From: Saxidomus purpurata
Lineage: Eukaryota; Mollusca; Bivalvia; Venerida; Veneridae
DNA: 64,000 nucleotides
Direction: 5' to 3'
Assembly (NCBI GenBank): GCA_022818135.1
Contig: JAFMSR010000005.1
Location: 25,062,906 to 25,126,905, forward strand
The translations under genes and the position numbers were made by a program. Positions within the stretch are counted from its first letter, which is position 1, and every line of letters begins with the position of its first letter. The notes below the pieces were generated by a model that had not been told where the DNA came from, ran no database searches, and saw only the letters and a program-made list of their open reading frames with translations. This document shows positions 24,151 to 36,100 of the stretch, in pieces.

Positions 24151-25810
24151 TCATGATGTATTTGTGAGTACACTTCCTTGGGGTACACCACTTGTTAAAT
24201 CAGTCCATTCTGAATAAACACCTTTTATACATACTCTCTGTTTCCTGTTAGTCAGGAAATTCTTTAGCCAGTTGTAAATTTTACCCTTTATATTAAGTGA
24301 CCAGATTTTTTTTAATAACCTTTGGTGCGGAACTTTATCAAAGGCCGCTCTGAAATCTAAATATACTATGTCAATTTCTTTATTATTTTCTATTGCATAT
24401 GTCCATTCCTCTATACATTCCAGTAATTGTGAATTACATGAATATCCCTTTCTGAACCCATATTGATAATTTGATAGAAGGTTGTTACTCTCTAGATGTT
24501 CCATTACTTTGTTACGGATTATTTTCTCCATTATTCTGCAGCAAATGGGAGTTAAACTAATTGGCCTATAATTTTCAGGTTTGTTTCTAGGTCCTGATTT
24601 GTAGATAGGGGTAACATTCGAATATTTCGAAATCTTTGGTAATTGCCCTTCATCTAAAGATTTCTTAAAAATTCTAACCAGTGGCAATGTTATTTCTTCA
24701 CAGCTTTCTCTTATAATTTTGGGATGTAGATTGTCTGTACCTTGAGTTTTTGTGGGGTTTAGTTCTAAAATTAATTTCTTAACCATACTTTCAGTTATTG
24801 TTACATCTTCCACTATTTCATTTATAGCTTTATATTGTATTTCTGGAATATTTCCTACAATTTCATTTGTAAATACACTCATAAACTGTCTGTTTAAAGT
24901 TTCTGCAATCGTTTTTTCATCTGTACTGTTTTTACCATTTGTTTCAATGCAATTTACTGATATTGTTGTTTTTGTATTGGACCTTATAAATTTCCAGAAC
25001 GTTTTACTGTCCTGTTTAACATTTTCTGCTATTCTCTTTTCATATTCATAACGTGATCTCCTAAGCTCATATGTTGCCTTATTTCTTGCTTGTTTGTAGT
25101 TCTCAAACGTTAGGTGGTTTTTACAGTATCTATACTTAATCCATTTTCTTCTTTTATCATTTATTGCTATTTTGCTACACTGTCAACATACGGATACAGG
25201 TGTTTTGGGCCATTTTTATATCTTGGAATATGTTTATCACTTACCATGGTAATTTTCTCTAAAAACAGATTCCAACACTCCTGAGTCCCTACATTACATT
25301 GTGGTTTCCTATCTACCATATTTAATTCGTTTTTTTTTATTTTTTGATAGTCCCCTTTTTTAAAATTATATTTCTCCGACAAGCATGAACTTATATTAAG
25401 GTAACACACGAAGTCAAATTCTAAAAGCATGTGGTCACTTTTTCCTAACCCTTCTCCAGTTTTAAAATTTTCTATCATGTTTACTTCATTAGTACACACT
25501 AAATCTAATATTGAAGGTTCATTTTCTTCTCTTATTGTTGTCGGAGTTTTGACATAATGGTATAAAAAAGATCTTTTAGACCCTCTGGAAATATTGTATC
25601 AATGTGATTTTCACTTCTTAGTGACATTTCATTCTCCCAGTCTATACCTTTACAGTTGAAATCACCGATCATTAAAACCTGATAGTATTTTTTAGTTAAA
25701 ATATCCCTTAAAAGTTGAAACAGTGTATGTACATATTCAATACTGCTATTTGGACTTCTATAGACACACCCAATTATTAGTTTATCACAATTTTCTAGTT
25801 TCACCTCGCA
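24151..25810 (-). pseudogene. LINE-type retrotransposon fragment: endonuclease and N-terminal half of reverse transcriptase
   Basis: Minus-strand order: endonuclease pieces with VYRSPNS and GDFNCKGIDW, then after a frame break GKSDHMLLEF; a linker with SKTFWKFIRSNTKT; then RT with NPTKTQGTDNLHPKII, YRPISLTPICCRIMEKII, YGFRKGYSC, DIVYLDFRAAFDKVPH and SGVPQGSVL. The frame ends right after SGVPQGSVL at 24151, so the YADD catalytic segment and the 3' end are missing. Domain order fits CR1/L2/Jockey-type LINEs. Non-functional. Confidence 0.85.
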
Positions 25811-25978
25811 CCAGACTGATTCTTCAAAAGCCTGTAGACACTAATTTATTCTAGGCTGAATGAATATTTCCTAGATTGCACAAAAAGAGAGGCTTGTGGA
25901 AGTAGCCGTTAAATGTCACATCTAAAGTTTTAAAGTATAGACTTCCGTTTTAAAAGTACGACAGCTCTGTCCTTTTTA

Positions 25979-28024
25979 TTATCTCGACTTTTCGAAGAAA
26001 AGGGGAGCTTTCCTGCTCGCCCCGGCGTCGGTATTGCTTTGGAACTTACAATACTTGTTAACCATCATAACCTCCATCAACAGACAAGAGTAGATAACTC
26101 TGTCAAGATTTTGGTCAGAATTATGGCCCTTTTTCGACTTAGAAAGTGCATTGAACTTGGTTACGTTTTTCGTACCACCAAACTTTATTTAAAAACCATT
26201 ACAGAAATTGCTTTAAAACTTATTACCATCGTAACCTCCATCCACAGACAAGACTACATCTCTGTGAAGGATTTTGTCAGAATTATGGATGGCCCTTTTT
26301 TACTTAGAAAATACATTGAATATGGGTAAATCCACTTATTGATTTAACCCTTTGAGATATTGCTTTTAAAGTTGGAATACATCATTACCCCATCTGTAGG
26401 CAAGAGAAAGTAACTCTGTCAAGGATTTTTGTAATTTAAGGCCCTTAATTGACTTAGAATCTGGGTTAAGTTTTTCGTACCAGTCCACTTTTTGACTGAA
26501 CTGTTTGAGATATTACTTTGAAAGTTGGAATACTTGTTTACCATCATGATCCCCGAATGTAGGCAGGAGAAAGTAACTCTTTTAAGGATTTCATTTGAAT
26601 TATGGCCCTTTTCAACTTAGAAATTCAGTTAATTAGCTCGACTTTTCGAAGAAAATGGGAGCTATCCTACTCGCCCCGGCGTCGGCGTCGGCGTTGATGT
26701 CACACCTTGGTTAAGTTTTTCGTACCACCCCACTTTATTTCAAAAGTATTAGAGGTATGGCTTTGAAACTTACCATACTTGTTTACCATCATAACCTCCA
26801 TCTACAGACAAGAGTACATAACTCTGTCAAGGTTTTTGACAGAATTATGGCCCTTTTTCGACTTAGAAAGTGTATTGAGCTTGGTTAAGTTTTTCGTACC
26901 ACCTCACTTTATGTCAAAACCAATAGAGGTATTGCTTTGAAACTAACCATACTTGTTTACCATCATGACCTACATCCTTAAACAAGAGTACATAACTCTG
27001 TCAAGATTTTTGACAGAATGATGCCCCTTTTTGACTTAGAAAATACATTGTATTTGGGTAAAATCCACTTATTGCCTTAACCCTTTGAGATATTGCTTTG
27101 AAACTTTGAATGCTTGTTAACATCATTACCCCCATCTGTAGGCAAGAGAAGGTAACTCTGTCAGGGATTTGTTTTAAAAATTAAGGCCCTTTATCGACTT
27201 AGAATCTCGGTTAAGTTTTTGTACCAGTCCACTTTTTGACTAAACTGTTTGAGATATTAATTTGAAAGTTGCAATACTTGTTTACCATCATGATCCCCAA
27301 ACATGGACAGGAGAAAGTAACTCTGTCAAGGATTTTATTTGAATTATGGCCCTTTTCGACTTAGAAACTCAGTTAAAATTTTCGTTCATGTCCACTTGTT
27401 GACTTAACCATTTGATATATTACTTTGAAAGTTTGGATACTTATGTACCATCATGAGACCTATCTGTGAGCAAAAGAGGATAACTCTGTGAAAATGTTTC
27501 TTGATTTGTACTTAGAAATTCCTACATTGTTTAGTTAAAGTCTTGTGTGCCCTTAACTGTCAAAGTTTTGTTTTATTGGCAAGCACTAAAAAAGTCGAGC
27601 GCGCTGTCCTACTGACAGCTCTTGTTTTTTTCATTCTTGTCCATTTGTTGACTTAACCATTTGAGATATTACTTTGAAAGTTGGAATACTTATGTACCAT
27701 CATGACTCCTATAATTTTATTTAAGCAAGAGTAGATAACTAAAATGTTTTTTGATTTGTACTTAGAAAATCCTAGTTAAAGTCTTGTGTGCAACTGGCAC
27801 TGTCATGCACATATATCATTAACCACTTAAAGTATTAATTTAAAACTTTGCTGTTGTATTCAGGGATATCAAACAATTAAGTTTGATAACTCTTTGACTT
27901 TATAGCTTGCTACTTGTGGCCCTTGTGTATACAGATCCTTGTTTCGCCTTTTACTGCAAAAGTTTTGTTTTATCGGCAAGCACTGAAAAATGTCGAACGC
28001 GCTGTCCTACTGACAGCTCTTGTT
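25979..28024 (+). mobile_element. Helentron-like elements: nested or tandem partial copies
   Basis: A 5' portion starts at about 25979 (CTCGACTTTTCGAAG) and is cut at about 26633, where a complete copy starts (TAGCTCGACTTTTCGAAG). That copy ends at about 27625 with AAAAGTCGAGC, hairpin GCTGTC-CTACT-GACAGC (27603-27619) and TCTTGTTT. A second 3' half follows with its own hairpin at 28001-28017. Interiors repeat GTTAAGTTTTTCGTACCA and TTATGGCCCTTTTTCGACTTAG. No ORFs of note. Confidence 0.75.
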
Positions 28025-28608
28025 TTCTCTACATTCAGTCATACAGACATATAATATGTTTTGTTGCATGTATACTGATACTCTAATTTCTCTCAGAACG
28101 AATAAAAATAACAACAACAACAACAAAAGAAAATACAATGATTACACAATAATCAGCTAATATGTACACATGATTTCTTTCAAACTGTACAACGTATATA
28201 TTCTTCACATAAAAGCATTCTTGAGAGCAAGATGCAATGATAATAAAAAGTAAAAATTTCCTCTTTAGTTTTAGCCTATTTTCTTTGCTATTGGTTTTAA
28301 ATATCAAAATTATATTTGCATTTTTAAGCAAAGAATTTACCAAACAAAATTTGTCTAGATTTAAGTAAACAGACTACTGATAGTCATCAAATTCAAAGAA
28401 GATTTTTTCAATATGGCTATTGCTATGCATACATATAACAGTTGAATACATTGTAAATAATATAATTATATAATTCCGAATATGTTATCTTTTACAAGTT
28501 TTCAAAGCATTCACCGTGTTTAAAGTATCTCCTTTATAATTCTACAGTACGATCATTTTGAACGGTTAACCGTAATTATTTAAATTTGAATCTAAATATT
28601 CGCGTTTT

Positions 28609-29764
28609 TTAGCTCGACTTTTCGTAGAAAAGGGAAGCTATCTTACTCGCCTCGGCGTCGGCGTCGGTTTCGAAGTCGGCGTCCGCGTTGGTGTCACACC
28701 TTGGTTAAGTTTTTCGTACCACCTCATTTTATTTCAAAACCATTAGAGGTATCGTTTGAAACTTACCATACTTATTTACCAACATTTCTTCCATCAAGAG
28801 ACAAGAGTACATAACTCTGTCAAGGTTTTGGTCAGAATTATGGCCCTTTTTCGACTTAGAAAGTGCATTGAGCTTGGTTAAGTTTTTTGTACCACCCTAC
28901 TTTATTTCAAAACGATTACAGATATTGCTTTGAAACTAACTATACTTATTTACAATCGTAACCTCCATCCACAGACAAGACTACATAACTCTGCAGAGGT
29001 TTTTGTCAGAATTATGCCCCTTTTTTTACTTAGAAAATACATTGCATAGAGGTAAAATCCACTTATTGACTTAACCCTTTGAGATATTGCTTTTAAAGTT
29101 GGAATACTTGTTTGCATCATTACCCCCATCTGTAGGCAAGAGAAGGTAACTCTGTCAATGATTTAAAAAAATAAGGCCCTTTATCGACTTAGAATCTCGG
29201 TTAAGCTTTTCGTACCAGTCCACTTTTTGACTGAACTGTTTGAGCTATTACTTTGAAAGTTGGAATATTTGTTTACCATCATGATCCCCAAAAATAGGCA
29301 GGAGAAAGTAACTCTGTCAAGGATTTTATTTGAATTATGGCCCTTTTCGACTTAGGAACTCAGTTAAAATTTTCGTTCTTGTCCACTTGTTGACTTAACC
29401 ATTTGAGATATTACTTTGAAATTTGGAATACTTATGTACCATTATAACACCTATCTGTAAGCAAGAGAAGATAACTCTGTGAAAATGTTTCTTGATTTGT
29501 ACTTAGAAATTCCTAGCTAAAGTCTTGTGTGCAACTGGCACTGTCATGCACATATATCATCAACCACTTGAAGTATTAATCTACAACTTTGCTGTAGTAT
29601 TCAGGGATATCAAACATTTAAGTTTGATAACTCTTGACTTAATATCTTGCTACTTGTGGCCCTTGTTTATACAGATCCTTGTTTTGCCTTTAACTGTCAA
29701 AGTTTTGTTTTATTGGCAAGCACTTAAAAAGTCGAGTGCGCTGTCCTACTGACAGCTCTTGTTT
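28609..29764 (+). mobile_element. Helentron-like element, full-length copy
   Basis: Starts TTAGCTCGACTTTTCG, followed by a GTCGGCGTCGG tract. Ends AAAAAGTCGAGTGCGCTGTCC, then ACTGACAGCTCTTGTTT. Same internal words as 26633-27625, so direct relatives. The CTCGACTTTT/AAAAGTCGAG inverted repeat is terminal on the left but sits inside the hairpin on the right. Confidence 0.75.
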
Positions 29765-30898
29765 ATTCTGCAATATGTAGAGTTGTCTACGAGCGTTATG
29801 TATCAATGAACGAACACATGTGTTCAAAAAGCAAGAAGTTTGGTAGTATGTCACAGTTTGTGGTGTTTTGTCTCTGTCATGTCTGTTTTGTGTAAATCTA
29901 TGGCTTTGAAGTCGACAATAACATGAACTTAGAATGTTATTAATACACAAAATGTTATATAGTAAACATACATTTCTCCATGATGAAATCCCATCACCAA
30001 TTAAACTACATGAGAAACTGAAGTGTTGCTGCTACATAAAACAACGACATACACTTCTCATGATAATGTTATAATCAACAAAAATAGGCCTATCCTAAGT
30101 AAAGATACTGTGCTACCCTTAGGACAGCCTAAGTATTTCGTTTCGTCTTTAGGTTGTCCATATATAGGGAGTAATGCAAGGGAGATAATCCCATATATAT
30201 ATAAAACTCTTTTTTTAAATAATTATCTAGACTTTCATATGTATTTTTTGAAGCAAACTAGTTATACGTATGCTTAATTTATATTTAGCGATGCAGACGA
30301 TAAGATTGTTTTTAGCATCTAATGTCAAGAGATAAAGTGAATCTAACATGTTCATGAGTTGTGGATAAGGAAATCCCACCCGAGGGTTGAGATACGTCCA
30401 AAAACGAGGCTCTGCCGAGTTTTTTGGACGTATCTCAACCCGAGGGTGGGATTTCCTTATCCACAACTCAATGGACATGGTAGATTTATTTTCTCACCGT
30501 TTAAATCGCATTTTCACACAAGTAAGAAGGAATAAGTGCAAATACAGGATGGGGATGAAAAAATGAAAATCAACTTTTTCTCGAATTTTACTTCAAAACT
30601 GCTATAGATGGATAGAAAATGATCTAACTAAGAAAATGAATACCAACAACCCTATGTTTATTTCAAAAATAACAATTTTACAGTCATTTTTCGATTTTTA
30701 TGTGTGCTTATAATTAACGTAAATATAGTCCGGCAGCGATGTGAGATAAGTTTATGGGTAAATGCGCGGAAATATGTATCTCATATGTGAGAAAATCCGT
30801 ATACACTATTAACTATTATTTTTCTATAAAATCATTCACTCAAACTATATAGTGAACCCAGTTACATCGGATTTAGTGATGCAGACAATATCATTGAT
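29765..30898. other. Intergenic, includes a near-perfect foldback hairpin
   Basis: No gene. Hairpin at 30347-30479: the left arm GTTGTGGATAAGGAAATCCC continues through GAGATACGTCCAAAAA, and the right arm is its complement apart from a CCCTCGGG/CCCGAGGG difference. The loop is CGAGGCTCTGCCGAG. A short ORF within it is an artefact of the palindrome. Confidence 0.75.
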
Positions 30899-31951
30899 TC
30901 TTGCATACCCCCCGGGGAAAGTACTGGCGGATCCCAGCACGCGGAGGGAAGAGATCAGACTATACTTTCCATAGGGAAAGTACATCTCGGGCTTACTTGA
31001 CAGCATCCGAACAACTTTCGTGTATTCAACTCGTACCTGGAACACTTTATTTCCGACATACGTTTCATGGCGGTTCATATGTGAAAGTAATGTTTTTCGT
31101 AAACGTAAACTAAGGTCTCATAAGAAAGCACACACTTTAATATTTTTCAAGTTAATGTAACAAGAATTTCATTTTTAGGAATGGTTCGAATTTTCAGGAT
31201 ACGCAGTAACGGTTCAAATTACGAAAATTGTTGGTAACGAATATCCATGTAGTTTTGAAGCGAGAGTTGATTGCGAAAAGAAATGGTATTTTTTATGGTG
31301 TCACACGCAAGAGCATCAAATTTTAGAAATGTATAGCAACAGAATCTATTCACATTTCAAAGAACATACCTGCATTCATACGTTTTTCAAAACAAATAAT
31401 GGCGGTAAATGACGTCACAGTTTCTCTTGATAAATGACGTCACTGTGTAAGCATAACCAGTTAATTAAGTCAATGTCGGTGGTATAGTCGTATAATCAAG
31501 TAAACTGGACGTGCGTCAGGAGAATTTCTGTTTAGGATTTAATTAATATTTTTTTGTTTCGCAACGTAAATAAAGTACAGTTTTAGATGCGATCAAGCAC
31601 TATGTTTTTAGCGCTAGATACATAAACAGTGGTTAAATCACGTGTGAACCTACCAAATTTCCTACGCAAAGGGGTTCCATGCGGGGAATTATATTTAATC
31701 AACATGAGGTTTTGATTTACCGCTCAACATAGTAGGGCCTATTAAGCGGTTTTCTCGTAGAAACTGCGATGAAATCAGATAAAGTAAGCAAGAAAAAGGA
31801 TCTTGCATGGCCTACTGTGGAGGACTGGGTTATCCCGACCCTCGGGAAAGCAGGGGGAAGTCGGAACCTCGCTTCGCTCGGTTCCTCCTATCCCCCCGCT
31901 TTCCCTCTGGTCGGAACAACCCAGTCCTCCACAGCAGGCCATGTAAGATCC
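30899..31951. repeat. ~1 kb dispersed repeat with paired CRE palindromes and terminal hairpin, copy 2
   Basis: Second copy of the 20729-21700 repeat. Two TGACGTCA palindromes lie at 31410-31417 and 31435-31442. The right end is a 154 bp hairpin (31798-31951): arms start GGATCTTGCATGGCC and end GGCCATGTAAGATCC, with a TCGCTTCGCTC apex. Short ORFs in the hairpin are not genes. Confidence 0.75.
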
Positions 31952-32935
31952 TCATAATATTCGTTCACCATCTGTTTTCTCATTTCTCAGTAGTATATAT
32001 ATTGATTTACTGCATACTATTTCACAATATGTCATGCCAATAAGAATTTTAAACTAGACTATATCACGTGAATACTAGATCACAAAATAACTGTTTTTTC
32101 ACTCTTAATCGGAACTTTAAATGAAATTAATAACTATGAATGAATGTTAACAACCATTTATTTGAACATTGTATAACTTTGTTTCTTTTTATCTTTCAGG
32201 GAAGTAGTCTGAAATATGTATACGTATTGTTAATGTAGTCTTTGAAAAGCCATAGAGCTTGTCTGTAAATTGTACTATGTTAACATTATTAAAAGTTAAA
32301 CCAAAAATAAAGGTACGAACACATACTCGTACGTGTGTATTACGACAAAATGTTTATTTTTATAAATGGTAGATCCTGTTGTAAATCAAACGACAGAATA
32401 CGCTTGCTGACCATTAGCCTGCAAAAGTATATTTGTTGCACATCCTGTAGTGTTGGAGCATTTGTTCGAAGCCAATGAGCTCAATACATATCGTGTCAAG
32501 CAATCTTTCTGATATCTGGGAGAGAAACACAAACGTTTGCTGTTCTGGTAACTGTCACTGACTCGTGTTCTTCCTGTATGCAGTAAAATTCAAATAATAT
32601 AACAGTTGATACTAGTACTTACTACAGATTTGTTTTTACGTGCAAAAATGTCTTAAGTTCACTCTTTTAATAATGGTGTCATATTGGAACTCGACATTCA
32701 ACTATTGTATACGATGACTGGGAGTCTCAGATTAGTCTTAACTTTATAAAGCTGTGAAAGGTAGTTCTCAGATCGCTGTTGTGTATTTCTGTGTCAGCTG
32801 TTCAAAAACAGTGATAGTTACGGCAATAGTTTAATGAATAATGACAATTGTATTTCAATATATAGTATAAACTTAAATGTCTCGTCAGATCTAGCTTAGT
32901 AATAAGTTTGGTGTATGGACTAACTTTAAAATCCT
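31952..32935. other. 3' flank of P450 gene C
   Basis: No gene found. It should hold the 3' UTR of gene C on the minus strand: ATTAAA-type (near 32832) and AATAAA-type (near 32352) signals are present but unproven. Otherwise AT-rich unique-looking sequence. Confidence 0.5.
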
Positions 32936-33152
32936 CTAGTATCTTTTTTCTGCATAACAGAAGAATGGTTTGGGTCTGAGTGTAATATTATTATCAATAT
33001 TTTCCATATTTCGTGGGTCACATGGTCCAAACTTTCCTGGGGAACCAACGAATTTCCAACGTCCAAATAGTGCAGCCATGTACAGAAAATACCGAGATCT
33101 TGCGAACTGCTCTCCCAAACATTGTCTTCTACCAGCCCCAAAGGAAATCCAG
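32936..33152 (-). CDS. Gene C exon 7: heme-binding loop and C-terminus
   Basis: This 217 nt exon has acceptor AAATCAG at 33154-33153 and stop codon TAG at 32938-32936. It contains FGAGRRQCLGE with the axial Cys, then FARSRYFLYMAALFGRW and the C-terminal ITLRPKPF stretch. A simple six-frame scan picks up a shorter or off-frame reading here; the frame is fixed by the heme motif. A possible ATTAAA polyadenylation signal lies about 100 nt downstream, unproven. Confidence 0.9.
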
Positions 33153-36100
33153 CTGATTTAGACATGAAAGTACACATTTGTTGAACATTTAATGACTTCT
33201 TTAGTCAAGTATTACAAATCTGCCAATATATATCAATCTTATTCTGTTTTTGATCTAGCTTGATGAGACATATCCTTATCATCATCTTCTTAGTAAAGTA
33301 CGAAAATCTATTTTATCTCGACTATTCGAAGAATAAGGAGGCTATTGCGGTCGCCACAGTGTCGGCGTCCGCGTTGGTTGTTTTTTTATAGTGTCCAATA
33401 TCTTCTACATTACTTCAGATATTCACGTGAAACTCACTGTACTTGCTCATAGTGACAATGTTCTTTACTGTTGTATAACTCTACCCGCAGTATTTCAAGA
33501 GTTATGCCCCTTTTTTAACTTAATTTTGGTTAATGTTTTCATAGAGTACAATACCTTGCTTTGCATGCAAATCATATCTCCAAAAACAAATCTTATTAGG
33601 TTGAAACTTCACACACCTCTCACAGATAATAACACAAGGTTACGGCATCAAGTCCTATTACTCTTTCATGCATTTTTACAAAATTATCCCCTTCATCGAC
33701 TTAGAAAATCTAGGTTCAAGTTTGGCATACAAATTGCTCTCACCAAAGTCAATTTACATATTAAATTGAAACTTTATACACGTCAATGAGGTGGGTAAAA
33801 TATGGTGAAAAGTACATTTGTCATTACTCTGAATTGTATTTTAGCAAAGGTATGAAAACGAAGGTTAAAGTTTTGCATGCAAATTGTTATCTCCACAATT
33901 AATGCAGATACTGGGTTAGAACTTCACACAGGTGTTGGGTATAATTGAACATGATCACAACATCAAGTCCCATACCTCTTACATGAATTTTAACAAAATT
34001 ATCTCCCTTTCTGGACTTAGAAAATTCTTACTACTAAGTCCTATAACTCTAACTTGTATTTTTACAAAATTATGCCCCTTTGTGTACTTAGAAAATCGTA
34101 GTTTCACTATCTCCGAAACTAATGCAGCTATGTATTTGAAACTTCACATAGTTATCCGGGTTCAAAAAGCGAGGTCATTCACAGGTCCCATAACACAGAC
34201 TTAAACCTGGCTGAAATTTTTCTGCCAAGCCTTCGAATAGTCGAGCGTCCTGTCATGAGATAGATGTTGTTGTATATTTGTTAACATGTTATTATGACGA
34301 AAATGGTAAGAATATACAATACATGTATACTTTTTCCTGAAGGCGTGGTCCCTTGGAAGTAGTTGGCCGTTAGTGTCTAAGAAACGTTCAGGTCGGAATG
34401 TCCATGGGTCACCCCATATCTTTGGATCATGATGCATATGCCAGACGTTTACCATAATCTAGAAATAAAAGAGTAAAATTGTAAGTAATGTGCCTTGTGT
34501 GCAAAATATATAAAGCAATTTGTATTCGTGCGGACAAATTAACCTGATCCTGATCTCTACGTGTGAATATATTATTCAGCGCCGAATACAAACTGAGAGC
34601 GAATCGTACAGTATCAATACTTCCCGTTACAATGACGGAAATTCTTGCTTCTACACTTTGTATGGTCTTATTAACGAGCATTCCTTATGAGAATTGTTAG
34701 CGTGCAAAGTCTTAGAACAGAATGTCGACTTCAAACACGCATTTGTTTAGTCTAAAGCAACTTTTTTACAATGATATTATATATGATATGCAACAAACGC
34801 GCAGTGCACGACAGCCGTGGAGTTCACGTTGTCTTTGAGAGATGTAACGATACAGCTAGATCTGTGAATTTTCATTCTGAATTTAGTAAGCTAACTTTTC
34901 AGACAAGAAAAACATAAATGATATGAACATACAAATAATACCGAACCAAAACAAGAACAGAAACTTACATATATTTTAAAGAAAAACGTTTTAAATATTC
35001 AGTAAGTCAAAATCAAATTTAAATCAAATTCACTAGCGAACGTTTACAGGGCTCGAAAATACTAAGATTAAAACAAAAGTGAGTTTCTTGCTGAGCTACG
35101 AAACTAATCGATGTGTTCCTGTTGTGTAAAAGATATTTGACGATTTAACAAGGGCAAATTCGTTAGATGAAAGTCAAAGAAAATTCTTGGCAGGAAATTG
35201 ACCATTAAATTATGTAAATAAAGGTCGAAGGATCAAGTTAATTTGTCCGAGTAATAGAATTTAGAAAAAAATCCTTATATAATTGCCAATGATCCTTTGG
35301 CTATATTATATCCTTCTAGAATGATATCTCGTGTGCAAATGCGACCGGTCAATATTGGTACCACTGTCATGAACCTGTGCACTTCCAGTTCAAGGGCTTC
35401 TACATGAGGGCAATTTATCTTGTCTGAATGCACTGGAAGACGGTCGCTGCCAATATTTTCAAAAACGTCTTTGAACACTTTGTCTTGGTACTCTGCGTTG
35501 TTTACCAAACACAGAAATGTACTCGACATTACCGACCAAGTTGTGAGAATTCCTGAAATTATCAACGATATGTTTCAGAATATACATGTACAGTTACGAA
35601 CATAGATACAATGTAGATAGATATTGTTTATTATTGTGACATGTGTATACATTAACAAATTATACAAGTACATATATACAACTGACAAATACAGCACCCG
35701 GCCCATTGGGCCTATATGTCACCAGGTTAATCAAAGTAGTAATTATATACATAATTTATAAACACTGATTATATACATAGGTTAACTATGAAGTACAAAT
35801 TACTGGTAGAGCATTAACAGTTGGAAGGTACTAATAACAGCTCAGTATTCTATAATAATATTAATCAAATCAAACCTATTCAGTCCCTAGTTTTTTATTC
35901 TCTCTTATTTATATCATTTTATGTAATCATTTCATATCAATTGTCACTGTATACAAAGTGTTCAAAATAATATTCAATTGTGTAATACAATCAAAATCAT
36001 TAGCTGCGATTAATTCAGAGACGTTCTCAGTAAGTATATACTGAATTGGATGCATGTTTAGCGTCGCTATACTTCTTCCTCGCTAATAAATTATACGACA

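Noticed and set aside
30227..30478. ORF across the 30.4 kb palindrome
   Set aside because: It reads through a hairpin; no homologous domain and the frame follows from the palindrome.
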